Shown here: one piece after another, positions 1 to 11,000 of the stretch
Position numbering within the stretch: the first letter of the stretch is position 1
Layout: the number at the start of each line of letters is the position of its first letter
Assembly (NCBI GenBank): GCA_023246095.1
Contig: JAHFJA010000009.1
Location: forward strand, 1-37,443
DNA: 37,443 nucleotides
Reading direction: 5' to 3'
Origin: a bacterium
Lineage (GTDB): Bacteria > Patescibacteriota > Patescibacteriia > JACQRZ01
Notes under the pieces: model-generated
What the model was told of the DNA's origin: nothing
The model's database searches: none
What the model saw: the letters and a program-made list of their open reading frames with translations, nothing else
Position numbers and translations under genes: made by a program

Positions 1-881
1 GGACTACCTGCAACGTCGGAAACTCCCATCGATCCTGAACCTTTTACGTGCACATTAAATGATGAAGCCGTTGCCGTACCACTATTGTCATTTATAACAT
101 GCTTAATCACATGAAGAGTGCCCGTAGCAGGCGTCCCGCATGTCAAAACAGATATAGTATCATCAACTCCCGTAGTCACGACTGCACCGGTCCCATTGGT
201 ACCATTTAAAGCTCGTCCTCCCCAATTTGTATGCGCACCAACAGTAATACTCATTACCACCGCAGTTAGCGGCTCAATTACGGTACCAGCAAAATTCGTG
301 ACCGCCCCAAGAGTGGTATTTCCTCCCGGCGTCCAAAATATATCGCATGCCGACACCCCATTGGTGCCCGTCACCACAGAGTTATCAGAGGTGGTCAACG
401 TACCTGTCGGTCGGAAGATATAAGTTCCCGCACCACTCAAAGTCACCGTACCTCCTCCTGCAATCGTCATAGATCCAGCAATACAATACACACCCGGAGT
501 GTAAACACCGACAGTGCCATGAGTAGAGTCAGTTGCCAAATCAACCGTTCCTGTAGGAAAAGTGGTAGTGCATGGCCAACCGTTAAGACTAGACAAAGCG
601 GTGTTTTGATCACTAACTGCTTGAACATATGTAGTATCGTTTACATGGGTGGCACCGCTTACAGAAGGCGCAGTTGATGGCCCCACCGTATACCCAAGGT
701 CACCAGTGACACTCGTAAACGTAGAATTGTTGGTATATGTATACCCAAGTATGCCAAAGTTAGCAGCAGCCCCTAAAGAAGGTGTTGTTGCTGCGGAGAC
801 AGTAATCGGCCCAAGTATGCCAAACAAAAATGGTAAGACCAGTACTGCTATCGAAACCTTATAAAGGATTTTCATGATCAT
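1..881 (-). CDS. DUF3494 (ice-binding-like) secreted protein, 3'-truncated by window edge
   Basis: Manual minus-strand translation missed by the ORF track because it is open at the edge: M(IM)KILYKVSIAVLVLPFLFGILGPITVSAATTPSLGAAANFGILGYTYTNNSTFTSVTGDLGYTVGPS...GVYTPGVYCIAGSMTIAGGGTVTLSGAGTYIFRPTGTLTT... Signal peptide plus the DUF3494 pattern (LG.A..F.iL......N...s.vtGdlG...G). Followed by GTLHVIKHVINDNSGTATASSFNVHVKG, which resembles a prealbumin-like/surface repeat. Confidence 0.85.
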   Translation of the reverse strand, partial: MIMKILYKVSIAVLVLPFLFGILGPITVSAATTPSLGAAANFGILGYTYTNNSTFTSVTGDLGYTVGPSTAPSVSGATHVNDTTYVQAVSDQNTALSSLNGWPCTTTFPTGTVDLATDSTHGTVGVYTPGVYCIAGSMTIAGGGTVTLSGAGTYIFRPTGTLTTSDNSVVTGTNGVSACDIFWTPGGNTTLGAVTNFAGTVIEPLTAVVMSITVGAHTNWGGRALNGTNGTGAVVTTGVDDTISVLTCGTPATGTLHVIKHVINDNSGTATASSFNVHVKGSGSMGVSDVAGS

Positions 882-952
882 TGATACAAATGATTTATCC
901 TAGTATTATAGCACGTTGATCAAACAAAAACTCATTCAATATAATATAAGCT

Positions 953-980
953 TTGATGAACTCATGTTTGGGCGTATACT
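953..980 (+). promoter_or_regulatory. Candidate sigma70 promoter for the YggT gene (TTGATG-16-TATACT)
   Basis: TTGATG at 953-958, 16-nt spacer, TATACT at 975-980, upstream of the ATG at 1014. Confidence 0.55.
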
Positions 981-1013
981 TACAATACATTAACAATTAA
1001 TAATTCCATACAT

Positions 1014-1370
1014 ATGGATTCATCTAATTCCCCGAGCACAAAGCCCCTTTATCGTGGTACTCAAATTGTGTGGTACATTCTCGGCCTTGTCGAGATACTA
1101 TTAGCATTCCGTTTCGTGTTGAAGTTACTCGCTGCAAACCCTTACGCTGGTTTTACCAGTTTTATCTATAGCGTAACATATATTTTCTCAGCCCCCTTCC
1201 TTACTGTCTTTCATATGACACAAGTCGCAGGTAGTATCTTTGAATGGACGACACTTCTAGCGATGTTCGTATACTTAATAGTAGCGTACGGCATCATTAA
1301 ATTGTTACTCATAAGCAAGACAGTATCGACCCCGGAAGCTGCCGCTAAATTAAAAAATCAAGAAAAATAA
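1014..1370 (+). CDS. YggT family membrane protein
   Basis: 118 aa; ILGLVEILLAFRFVLKLLAANPYAGFTSFIYSVTYIFSAPF resembles the YggT pattern. Confidence 0.75.
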   Translation: MDSSNSPSTKPLYRGTQIVWYILGLVEILLAFRFVLKLLAANPYAGFTSFIYSVTYIFSAPFLTVFHMTQVAGSIFEWTTLLAMFVYLIVAYGIIKLLLISKTVSTPEAAAKLKNQEK

Positions 1371-1455
1371 AAAATAGCTGGAAACGACTTTCTTGCATAT
1401 TGCTAATGTGGTAGGTAAACTGACAACAAACAATTAATTAATTAAGTATATACTT

Positions 1456-1659
1456 ATGTATAAACTTGCATGTAAAGACCTGGGAGCACCCGAGTGCGAC
1501 TACATTGCACAAGGAGAAACACAAGAAGAGACGTTAAACCAAATGAAAATGCATGCTATGCAAGCGCACCCTGAGAAAATGGAGGAAATGAAAGACATGC
1601 CCGAAGAAGACGTAAATAAAATGATGATTGGTAAAATGACTGAAGAATCCGCTGTCTAG
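1456..1659 (+). CDS. DUF1059 domain-containing small protein
   Basis: 67 aa MYKLACKDLGAPECDYIAQGETQEETLNQMKMHAMQAHPEKM, typical DUF1059 pattern (CkdlG..CdfvA...eeEv...m..Hak..H). Confidence 0.85.
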   Translation: MYKLACKDLGAPECDYIAQGETQEETLNQMKMHAMQAHPEKMEEMKDMPEEDVNKMMIGKMTEESAV

Positions 1660-1693
1660 CAAAACAACGAGGTGGGCCCCCTCGTGGGTATAT

Positions 1694-1727
1694 AAAAAAA
1701 CGTTTCAATTCAGAAACGTTTTTTTAT
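1694..1727. terminator. Hairpin terminator, usable on both strands
   Basis: aaaaaaacgtttc-aattca-gaaacgttttttt between convergent genes. Confidence 0.8.
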
Positions 1728-1803
1728 ATTATAAGCCAAAATATCTATTTAATATTAAATTGAGTCTATGCCCGTACCCAATTAATTCCGGTAAAGGATA
1801 TAC

Positions 1804-2073
1804 TTACTTCTTCGAAAAGAGTTCGGAAAATTTTAATCGAACAACGAGAAAAAGATAAATAATTTCGAGAATACCAATAGTGTTAAAAACAAGGAGCACC
1901 ATAAACCATCCTGGTTGCCCTCGCCTACCCGCATGCCATAGAGCAAGTCCTTTCCAAAACATACTCCACAACATAATCAGTAAAAAAAATGGCATAGCAA
2001 ATAATATCCATCCTGGTATCCCAACACCTGTACCCGCATATTGATTCAATGAATACATATATATGTAGCTCAT
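1804..2073 (-). CDS. DUF5652-like small membrane protein
   Basis: 89 aa, two TM segments; SMFWKGLALWHAGRRGQPGWFMVLLVFNTIGILEIIYLF. Confidence 0.7.
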   Translation of the reverse strand: MSYIYMYSLNQYAGTGVGIPGWILFAMPFFLLIMLWSMFWKGLALWHAGRRGQPGWFMVLLVFNTIGILEIIYLFLVVRLKFSELFSKK

Positions 2074-2089
2074 TATTTAGTTATAAATA

Positions 2090-2476
2090 TTATTGTCCAC
2101 TAAACGAACGATAGATGACATCTGAAATCAGAACCAGAGTGAACCAATAAAAACTATGGAGGAAATCTATATGACCAAACACATTCAAAAAACGACCACT
2201 ATAATCCCACAACCGTCGCTTGTACACCGTTATACAGAATACCCCCGAAATAAATTCAACCAAGATCGCCACAAGGGTTCCCAGAATAATTTGGGCATAC
2301 AATGATGGCACATGAGTGAAGATAAAGAATATCATCGTACCCGCAACCCCAAAACACGTCGCAAAAAAAGGGATATAGGTTCCCGGTGCATATCGGCCAA
2401 CCAACATTGATCGATACGTCGTATCAAACGCCCAACCTAAGATACCACTTAATAGAAACACTATTACGAAAACCAT
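2090..2476 (-). CDS. Putative CmpB-type (PF06541-like) integral membrane protein
   Basis: 128 aa; SGILGWAFDTTYRS...RRLWDYSGRFLNVFGHIDFLHSFYWF resembles the ABC-transporter type IV (CmpB) pattern. Confidence 0.6.
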   Translation of the reverse strand: MVFVIVFLLSGILGWAFDTTYRSMLVGRYAPGTYIPFFATCFGVAGTMIFFIFTHVPSLYAQIILGTLVAILVEFISGVFCITVYKRRLWDYSGRFLNVFGHIDFLHSFYWFTLVLISDVIYRSFSGQ

Positions 2477-2534
2477 AATGGAGTATACATGTACTTATGG
2501 TACTAAAATTTTTGTATAAATACCAGGGTTCCAT

Positions 2535-5500
2535 TTATACCTTCCCTGACCTGACCGTCGCTTTTCTGTCAATTTTTTGCCACCCCACATGAAATCCCTT
2601 GATAGATGTCACTAAGGATTTCCACGCTACATAATAAAACAACTGACGGAAAAAAATTCTCTGCCAAAGAATCCAAAATAACTCAATTTTTTTCTCATTT
2701 TTCTCTAACATAAATGCTATCAATGCCGATAACAAATCGGTCATCATAAAGATACTGTAGTAAAAAAGGATTTTTTCCCCATTCAACAACGCAATCTCTC
2801 TTGGGTGAAAATAATATGATATCAAAAGACCGATAATCACCCATAAAAATACTACGTCAATAATAGGCGCAATAACTGGAATAATAATTTGTTGAATGAA
2901 AACAGCTGGCATTACGATATAACCAAGAACTCCGTACTTTTTATTCATAAGTAGATCTTTATGCTTCCATGATGTTTGAAACGTTCCATAAATCCAACGA
3001 TATCGCTGTTTCAAAAAACCCTTAATAGTATCTGGTGCTTCTGTAAGACCAATCGCCTCATCTTCATACAGGATTTTGTGTCCCGCGCGCCTTACTCGTA
3101 GTGTCAAGTCTGCATCTTCTGCAAGTGTATCTGTCATAAAACCTCCCACTTCCATCATAAACGATCTTCTCCAAGCACCAACTGCACCAGGAACAACCAT
3201 TATGCTATTCCATTGAGCGAACGCTCTTCGATCAAGGTTCTGGCTTGTTATGTATTCAATGCTTTGTAAACGAGTGAGGATGTTGATCCGATTACCCACC
3301 TTTGCATTCCCTGCCACAGCGCCGACTTTTTGATCAGTAAAATGATTCACCAATTTTCTAATGGTTTCTTTCGTAAAGATTGTATCTGCATCCATTGCAA
3401 TAATTACGTCCGCATTGGTTTGTTTAACCCCCTCCATCAATGCACGCGATTTTCCTCCATTTTTTATTTTTAATAGCCTAATATTCCCCATTAGTCCAAA
3501 ATGTTTTTCAACTACTTCAACAGTATGATCAGTTGACCCATCATCCACAATTATTATTTCAAATGGCTTACCATAATCTGTGTGAAGCAATGAATCGATT
3601 GTTTTTACGATCACTTTCTCTTCATTAAATGCAGGAACAATAACAGCAACGCTACCTATAAAGGTTTGTTCTGGTTCCCTGTTTCTTTTTTTGTGGACTA
3701 TAGCAAAAATGATAATGAATATTAGTCTCACAACACCAAAAATTATCGTAAAGAAGAATAATACCCCTACAAGATATTCCAGTGTACGTATAGCAAAAAA
3801 TGAAATCCTGTCCGTCTGTATCAACCATTTTTCGTTAGGAGTAATAGAAGGCATTATTTCATCTCTCGACTTTTGGAGTAGTGTCCCCACCGTAACCAGT
3901 TCATATCCTTCCGATTTAAGTTTATCGATCAATAGAGGTAACGCAGCAAGAGTCTGTTGGCGATCACCTCCCCCATCATGCAACAAAACAACATTACCCT
4001 TACCTACGTGTACCTGTGACATTGCAGTGTCCACGATATTCTGTACTCCAGGATTTTCCCAATCTTTAGGATCAATCTGCATTCCAACAGTTACATACCC
4101 TAGATTATTTATCTCTTCAATGGGTTTTACCTCATCAGGTGTCTCCGGTTCAGAATCTTCAGCAAATGGCGGACGGAATAAATATGAGTTATGGCCTGTT
4201 ACACTTTCAATAATTCTACTTGTCGCCGCAACTTCCATATTTAACCATTTCATGGAAATGTCACTAATGTTCGGATGAGTGAACGTATGATTACCGATAT
4301 CATTCCCTTCCCTATATTCCCGAGCCACAAGAGCAGGATTTTTTTCAACTTCGCTGCCTATCACAAAAAATGTTGCTGGCACTTTTTTTTCTTTTAAAAT
4401 ATCAAGAATTTTTGCAGTTGTTTGAGGGTCAGGTCCGTCGTCAAACGTAAGAGCAATCTTTTTTGATGATGCCCCATATCGAGTAATAACATAAGGGGAT
4501 GGTAATGTTTCAAAATGCTCGTCAATAATAAAATTATTATTCTTGTCATATGTAATAGTTCTTTTTCCTTCTTGAGGATCGCTGGAAACCTTTATAATTT
4601 CACCCTGTCCTTCATAATCGAGATTATAATCGTAACGAATCGATCTCAAGGACGAAATAGTTGATTCGCTTGGAGTAATCGTTTTTGAAATTACGCCCCA
4701 CAATGAAGGATCTTCACTTCCCAATCGCCAGAGAGCGATACCTCTTGGCTGAGCGTCGGTAATCGCATTGAGTTGGTTGAAAAATGTAACTCCATCCAAC
4801 ATCCAAACTCGATGAGCAACCCCACTTTCATCTTCATAGTCAAAATATGGATTCAAAGAATTTGGATCTAAAATAATCTCGCTTTCTGATTCGCGAGCTG
4901 TCAGTATACCCTCTTCGAATGTTTTAACCTGAGCTTCACCTTTCGCTGGCCAATCGTAAGCATAGTTCCCCAAAGCGATAATTAGTTTCTCTTTAGGGAC
5001 ATCTTTCATTCTCTTAAGTAGCTGGGCCTCAAACCAATCAATTGATGCAATTGGCCCTATACTTCCCGTTGACCAATGTTCATCATACCCCATAACAATA
5101 ACACAATCGACTATCTTTGATATTGTCGAGTATTGAAACGAATCATCTGCAAAAGGTACATTAACCGTAGTCACAAGACCATCCTGATGTGCTTGATTTG
5201 TAAGGTCACCTAAAAATCCTACGTATTGCTTTTGTAAAGATTGTGGAATATTTTCAAAATCAATACTAATCCCCTGTAACTTATTTTCTTTGACATAATT
5301 AATAATCGTATCGATTGAGTTTTTCCTTTGATCATTTGATGAAAGAATAGTAACAAGGGCTTTTTGATCCCATGAAGTACCGTTATAATTATTTATTAAC
5401 GCATATATTTTTTGGTCTGGTTTCCGAGATCGAATATATTGCAAAACGTATTCTTGCCGATTTTTATTATCCTCTACAATAGAGCCATCATTTTTTAAAT

Positions 5501-5924
5501 GAAGCCACTCCGGTATAAGTACATCTATATCAGTGATATGCTGTTTCAGTGAACTAAAACTCGCGTCATCCCAGTTTACAAAAAACGCAACCCGCTCTTG
5601 CTGAGGATTTACTCGCGCCGCGATAGTTGTTTTTTGAGCCTCATTTTTTATTTGATGGAATAGTTTATTCCTTGCATCAAGGTATTTTTTCCCAAATTGC
5701 CCAGTATTTTCGACGACTGAGCGTGTCAGATGCTTTTTTTGAGGAAGTAGAGATGATGATTGTAAGTGCAATAAATCTAAAACGGGATTAATAAGGATAC
5801 TGGCGATAAGAATAGCTGCCATGAAGGTCGTAAAAACTACAACAACAATACTACCCCATCGTAACCGCTTCCAACGGATACCTCGAGGGTCATAAAAAAT
5901 AGGCTGGTCATTAGTATGCTGCAT
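2535..5924 (-). CDS. Trifunctional membrane protein: GH18-like domain, polysaccharide deacetylase (CE4), processive GT2 glycosyltransferase
   Basis: 1129 aa. GH18-like: LQGISIDFENIP, CVIVMGYDEHW. CE4: IALTFDDGPDPQTTAKIL, NHTFTHPN, RPPFAE, VVLLHDGGGDR. GT2: VPAFNEEKVI, IIIVDDGSTDHT, AMDADT, LAEDADLTLRVRRAG, QRYRWIYGT, followed by C-terminal TM segments. Confidence 0.9.
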   Translation of the reverse strand: MQHTNDQPIFYDPRGIRWKRLRWGSIVVVVFTTFMAAILIASILINPVLDLLHLQSSSLLPQKKHLTRSVVENTGQFGKKYLDARNKLFHQIKNEAQKTTIAARVNPQQERVAFFVNWDDASFSSLKQHITDIDVLIPEWLHLKNDGSIVEDNKNRQEYVLQYIRSRKPDQKIYALINNYNGTSWDQKALVTILSSNDQRKNSIDTIINYVKENKLQGISIDFENIPQSLQKQYVGFLGDLTNQAHQDGLVTTVNVPFADDSFQYSTISKIVDCVIVMGYDEHWSTGSIGPIASIDWFEAQLLKRMKDVPKEKLIIALGNYAYDWPAKGEAQVKTFEEGILTARESESEIILDPNSLNPYFDYEDESGVAHRVWMLDGVTFFNQLNAITDAQPRGIALWRLGSEDPSLWGVISKTITPSESTISSLRSIRYDYNLDYEGQGEIIKVSSDPQEGKRTITYDKNNNFIIDEHFETLPSPYVITRYGASSKKIALTFDDGPDPQTTAKILDILKEKKVPATFFVIGSEVEKNPALVAREYREGNDIGNHTFTHPNISDISMKWLNMEVAATSRIIESVTGHNSYLFRPPFAEDSEPETPDEVKPIEEINNLGYVTVGMQIDPKDWENPGVQNIVDTAMSQVHVGKGNVVLLHDGGGDRQQTLAALPLLIDKLKSEGYELVTVGTLLQKSRDEIMPSITPNEKWLIQTDRISFFAIRTLEYLVGVLFFFTIIFGVVRLIFIIIFAIVHKKRNREPEQTFIGSVAVIVPAFNEEKVIVKTIDSLLHTDYGKPFEIIIVDDGSTDHTVEVVEKHFGLMGNIRLLKIKNGGKSRALMEGVKQTNADVIIAMDADTIFTKETIRKLVNHFTDQKVGAVAGNAKVGNRINILTRLQSIEYITSQNLDRRAFAQWNSIMVVPGAVGAWRRSFMMEVGGFMTDTLAEDADLTLRVRRAGHKILYEDEAIGLTEAPDTIKGFLKQRYRWIYGTFQTSWKHKDLLMNKKYGVLGYIVMPAVFIQQIIIPVIAPIIDVVFLWVIIGLLISYYFHPREIALLNGEKILFYYSIFMMTDLLSALIAFMLEKNEKKIELFWILWQRIFFRQLFYYVAWKSLVTSIKGFHVGWQKIDRKATVRSGKV

Positions 5925-5948
5925 TTGATCAGACTACAAAATTCATCA

Positions 5949-6461
5949 CTAATTTACAAGGGTTACCATTTCCAAGCGGTTTTTCTTTTTATCCCGATGG
6001 TATACGTACTCATGCCATGCAAGTACAACAAATATAACATCAAATATGGTGATGGCCATCAAAAAAGAGGAATGAAACACGCTAATCCGATAGACTTGAT
6101 AACCCATTGATAGAACTACCGTTCCGATTATTACTAGATACGCCCAGTGTTTATCTCGATAAAGTTGAATGACTAAGAAAATATTTAAAAATCCATGAAC
6201 GAGTAAATAGAGTGCCACAAATATTTTCGTATCGCTTGAAAAATTTTGAAGAGTATTAGCGAGGAAATTGATAACCACATCATGCCGATCTTCAAGGAGT
6301 TCATTATGAGAAAGCAGAAAAAACCAACCACTCAGTGTCGCTTTACTTAGAAGTAAAATCAAAATACCGCTGATCGTTTCCCAAACACCGTTGAATCCCT
6401 TAATGAGCATTCCCCACCCAAACAATTCATGCCAATATTTTTGAGTAGATCCTTTTGCCAT
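5949..6461 (-). CDS. DUF2127-like membrane protein
   Basis: 170 aa; FGWGMLIKGFNGVWETISGILILLLS...VALYLLVHGFLNIFLVIQLYRDKHWAY...YRISVFHS. Confidence 0.7.
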   Translation of the reverse strand: MAKGSTQKYWHELFGWGMLIKGFNGVWETISGILILLLSKATLSGWFFLLSHNELLEDRHDVVINFLANTLQNFSSDTKIFVALYLLVHGFLNIFLVIQLYRDKHWAYLVIIGTVVLSMGYQVYRISVFHSSFLMAITIFDVIFVVLAWHEYVYHRDKKKNRLEMVTLVN

Positions 6462-6588
6462 ATATATTTTACAATGACTCCATTATACACTTACGAAGAA
6501 AAAACAACAGGTTTACTTTTCAATTCAGAGAAAAGAATTATTTTACTTATTTTACAATATTTTCGTAATGCGTTAAATTTTCTTATGA

Positions 6589-7536
6589 TTACAATAAGAC
6601 CCTTAACCTCCTGACTGAAAAAGCTAGCTCCTCCTCTTTCTTAGCACGGCGATAAGGGTGTGCTAACCTTCCAATATGTTTAAATAGTATACATTGACTT
6701 TCCAACTGCAGCTGAATATTAAAATCCTTAATTTCACCAACATTTAAATATCCACGAATGAACTCAACCTTATAGTCATCAGGTACACAAAGTAAAAAAT
6801 AACTGACGTCATAAAAAGGCGAATTTCCTTGAAAAAGCCCAAAATCAATAATGCCTGAAATCTGCTCACCTTCAATCATAACATGAGGGGGCATATAATC
6901 ACCATGGCACAATGTTGGTGATTCACAAAGATATTTATCTTTAAAAATATTTATTGATTCGATTGTGTCATCGAACTCACTCTTAGTTAATCCAGCATCG
7001 AGCATAAGATCAGTTTCATTCATTCGGTCGACAATAAACTGAGTCATATACTCCTCCCGTGTTTTATATTCCCAGCTTCCACCATTTAATCGCTTTCCGA
7101 AACCTTCGACCGATATCGAATGTATTGAGCGCAAGATCTTGCCCATTTTAAAAAGGAGATTACCACGCACTTCTGCTCCAATATTCTTGTGAATTTCTTC
7201 AAAAGGTAAACCCGGCATTTTAGACTGGATCATAACATCAGTTTCCTTGCCTTTTACCAAAACTGTTCCAACAAATAAAATCTGTGCCACAGGTGCACCT
7301 ACCTTTTTGACTTCATTAATCGCCCACGCTTCTTGTCTGAACTCAGTATCTCCTTTTTTACGAACTCTTAAAATTACATGTTCGCCTGGGGTTATCGTGA
7401 TATCATAGACTTCATTTTCAAAACCTTTATTTATACCAACAATTTCTAGTGACTGAAAACCAAGTCCATTCATAAGCTCTCTAACCTCACTAGGAGAAAG
7501 GAAATCATTTTTATCTATTTTGTTTATGTCACCCAT
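6589..7536 (-). CDS. Aminoglycoside phosphotransferase (APH)-family kinase-like protein
   Basis: 315 aa; LCHGDYMPPHVMIEGEQISGIIDFGLFQ catalytic/DFG-like segment, N-lobe ENEVYDITITPGEHVILRVRKK. Confidence 0.8.
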   Translation of the reverse strand: MGDINKIDKNDFLSPSEVRELMNGLGFQSLEIVGINKGFENEVYDITITPGEHVILRVRKKGDTEFRQEAWAINEVKKVGAPVAQILFVGTVLVKGKETDVMIQSKMPGLPFEEIHKNIGAEVRGNLLFKMGKILRSIHSISVEGFGKRLNGGSWEYKTREEYMTQFIVDRMNETDLMLDAGLTKSEFDDTIESINIFKDKYLCESPTLCHGDYMPPHVMIEGEQISGIIDFGLFQGNSPFYDVSYFLLCVPDDYKVEFIRGYLNVGEIKDFNIQLQLESQCILFKHIGRLAHPYRRAKKEEELAFSVRRLRVLL

Positions 7537-7623
7537 ATATAGAATCCTATACTCAAGTATAGGTTACACAGTTTGCGAAAATAATTCGAATTTTAAGCGA
7601 ACATATTTTTATAAGAATAACAT

Positions 7624-8037
7624 CTAGCTAAGATAGGTAACCAAAGAAATAACAAATATTGCAACATAAAAAATAAGTCCGTAGGCGCACGTTGAAAGTC
7701 CGAGTGTATATTTGTGTTGAATTCCCCGCACCATTTCTGATACTTCAGGGATAACAAATTGACCGGCAAAAAGGATACCCAAGAATGATATGACTATTAG
7801 AATTATTATCAAGCTAGCGAGTGAAACATATCCGAGACCACTCGCAATAACAGAGAGAAACATAATTAGAAACATCGCAAATCCGTATCCACAAGCGGGG
7901 TATCCAAGGAAATATGGACATGGTTCATTGAAAGCGCAAACCTTTGTGAAAAGTTTTTTACTGCTTAAATATCCAGAAAATAATACACCCCCAAGCGTAA
8001 TCACAAACATCATGCTGCTATATAATTGTTGATCCAT
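7624..8037 (-). CDS. Four-TM membrane protein of unknown function with a Cys cluster
   Basis: 137 aa; GYLSSKKLFTKVCAFNEPCPYFLGYPACGYGF between TM1 and TM2. Weak resemblance to VKOR-like proteins, not certain. Confidence 0.5.
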   Translation of the reverse strand: MDQQLYSSMMFVITLGGVLFSGYLSSKKLFTKVCAFNEPCPYFLGYPACGYGFAMFLIMFLSVIASGLGYVSLASLIIILIVISFLGILFAGQFVIPEVSEMVRGIQHKYTLGLSTCAYGLIFYVAIFVISLVTYLS

Positions 8038-8060
8038 GTGATGAAATTTAATATGACAAA

Positions 8061-11000
8061 CTATTGAAGCATTTTGAGGGTTATCGATTCACCTATTGAG
8101 TAATTATCGAAAAATGCATTATGGACGTCATCCACCATTGAATTCCAATTATTTCCGTATAAGGCCTTCGCAACATTTTCATCCTCTAGCGGACGCAATA
8201 TCCCGCCGCGAGACACTGCATATACAGTAGGACTAGTTTTAATTTTAACCATTTTAACTCCAGGACGATACGTGACATTATTTCCTATTTGTATTGATGA
8301 CATTTTTGTTTCAGAAATAGTATTCACTCCACTAAAATCCTTGTACCATGTTTTATACGTTTTTTCATTAGGAAAACCATATCGTTTACCATCCTTACCA
8401 CAATAATAGACTGCTGGGCTTACTGAGGTCTTTATGAGACTGCCCGCTGTACACAACGACTGACTATTCACCTGAATTGATTTGTCGGTATCGATATCAG
8501 GGATAGACGCAGTGGCTTCAGAAGGTGAATACACATTCATCGCAGGGGTACTAGAATCTGCCAAAAGGACAATAGTATTACTCACTGTTGCGGTTGGCTG
8601 GCCTCCAGAGGTAAAAAATTTGACGTACACTGTCTTCACGCCCTGCATAGCGGTCAAGGTCCAATTTTTGCTGGATACGTATGTTTCACGGGCTGCACCA
8701 TTCAAATCTGATTGATTAGAAATGGCCATAAAAGCAATATCGGAACCAACAGTGAATTTTAGAACAACATTTCGGTTTGATACAGAAGAAGCACCATCAT
8801 TGATTATTATCTTGTACCCGCCTGCAGGTGCAATCGGCTGTGTCAAAGCTCCCGGAGGAAGTCCTCCTCCACTACTACTCCCACTACTGGCGGCATTTGT
8901 TGTTTGAGAATACGATGCAAATGTTGTAAAATGTTTAGTCCAAATAACGAGATCAGCACCAACATCTATTTTACAGTCACCATCGACAGCCAAAGCGTTA
9001 CCTGTCGCTTGACTATCAGAAGTACAGACAGAAGTTATTTCAGTAAAACTGATACCTGTTCTAACATATCCCGCTTTCTTGCCTGCTTGTCCCGGAAGCA
9101 ATAATCTTACCGCTTTATCAAACGATAACTTTGCACCAGTGAAACCGACTTCAACCGCAGTACTCAAGGTCTTAGTTTCGCCGGATGTATCTGGTAATGT
9201 AACTGTGGTGATCGTCGGAGCGGCTATTATCCCATCCCATGATGGATCAGCACTTGTAACAGTCGTTGCTGCGGGAATAGCCACCGTGGCATTATTTGCA
9301 TTCGCTGACGTCACTGTAATTTGTGGCAAAACACCAGTCCCCGCCGTGATCAATCCACTCACATCGATTTTTGGACTCGTAGTTCCACTGCCGATTGCAA
9401 TATCAACAGCTTGATCGGGATCAGTAATAAGTGCGTTTGGAGTACTCGCATCCAAAGTAACATCACCTGAGGAATCTGGAGCTGCTTGTGTATTCGATAA
9501 AATAGTCACAGTAACGGTGTAATTCTGTGTAGTATTGTCAGTTGCAGTCACTGTATATGTACTCGACACAGTAAAATCATGAGCAACTCCCGACGCAGGG
9601 CTCACTGCCCCCCCGACAAACGTAATGGTGGGAACCAGTGCTGTTACATTGGTTCCAAATGGTACGACGAGCGAAACAGTATGATCAGTATGATTTATTG
9701 TTGTTACGCCAACTTCTCCGGGAATTGTGAAACTTGATATAGCTTTGCTTGAAGATAAAACAACATCAGGTCCGGAGGCGGTAACCCACCAAGGAGAGTA
9801 ATCAACATCGCCGGAAATTAAAGTACCGAAATCCGGGAATGAACTACCCCAATAGTTATGTTCGGCATTTAACAGAACAGGGGTTTCTGGCGTGCCGGCC
9901 AAATTTTCGACAGCGTAGTGAATACTTCCTGTGATGCTATTTTCATTGACAGAAATTTCAGAACCTAGCGGAGCATTTGAGCCGCCGTCATTACGTATGG
10001 CAATACCATTATAGCTCCCAGTTATTGTGTTGCCGGTGATTGTGATGTTAGTTTGGTCAGCATTATACAGCGTAATGCCACCATTTTCCGTAAGATCGTC
10101 GGTGTGTGCACCGAAACCACGAACATCTGTCATTTCTTCACCATTACCCGCATTTGTAATAGTATTGTTCTCAACAGTAATACCAGAACTGTAGGCTACT
10201 TGGATACCCGAACGAGGGACATCTGTGACATGATTCCCTGATATTGTAGTAGCCGCAGAATGTCCAATTTGAATACCTCCGTATGATGTATTGCTGATTT
10301 GATTGTTAGTAATGTTGCTATTTTGAATACTGTGGATCATCATTGCTGCCTGAAACGGATTAGTTGTCGGATCTATGTTTTCAAAAATGTTATCCGTTAT
10401 CAGCCAGTTATCTCGATATTCGCCTTCTTCTCCTTGTGTTGTAAAAATTGATCGACCCTCGCTCCCAGAGAAAATATTTGAACGAATCGTTACATTATGC
10501 GCATTCAGTTTATTGGAATAAATCACGCCAGGGACGGCCGACCAAGTCGTGCCTATTAATTTAAATCCCTCGACAGTCACATTTGATACTCTATCGGTAG
10601 TGAGATTAATCAAAGGAAGTGCACCGTCAAGGATCGCCTCTTCTCCCCGTGTCCCGCTTATGGGACTGATATCAGCATTTGGCCCCCTCAAACTTACCGG
10701 TTTAGTTACATTTATAGGACCAGAATAATTCCCCGCTAATACATCTATTATATTGCTCGTACTAGTGGCCGATGATTCATAATCCGCTGCATTAATAGCG
10801 CTCTGGATATCAGTGTAATCACATACCTCTGCACACACAGTGAATGTATATGTTAAATCGGACAATGTAGTTCTGCTTGCATCTGTATAAAATGGAACAA
10901 TATCAATACCAGCACTACTTACAAAAGATAATGATGAATAAATATCAGCCTTTATATCTGTACCCCACCAATTATTCTCCGCGTTCAGGGTACCAATTCC

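Noticed and set aside
118-864. Plus-strand ORFs 118..423 and 649..864
   Set aside because: Antisense shadows of the DUF3494 protein, which is clearly coded on the minus strand.
3691-4278. 195-aa plus-strand ORF
   Set aside because: Antisense to the deacetylase region of the GH18-CE4-GT2 protein, whose motifs are intact.
6589-7536. APH-like kinase considered as an antibiotic-resistance gene
   Set aside because: The catalytic-loop Asn position reads His (HGDYMPPH) and the APH family is functionally broad; sequence alone does not support a resistance claim.
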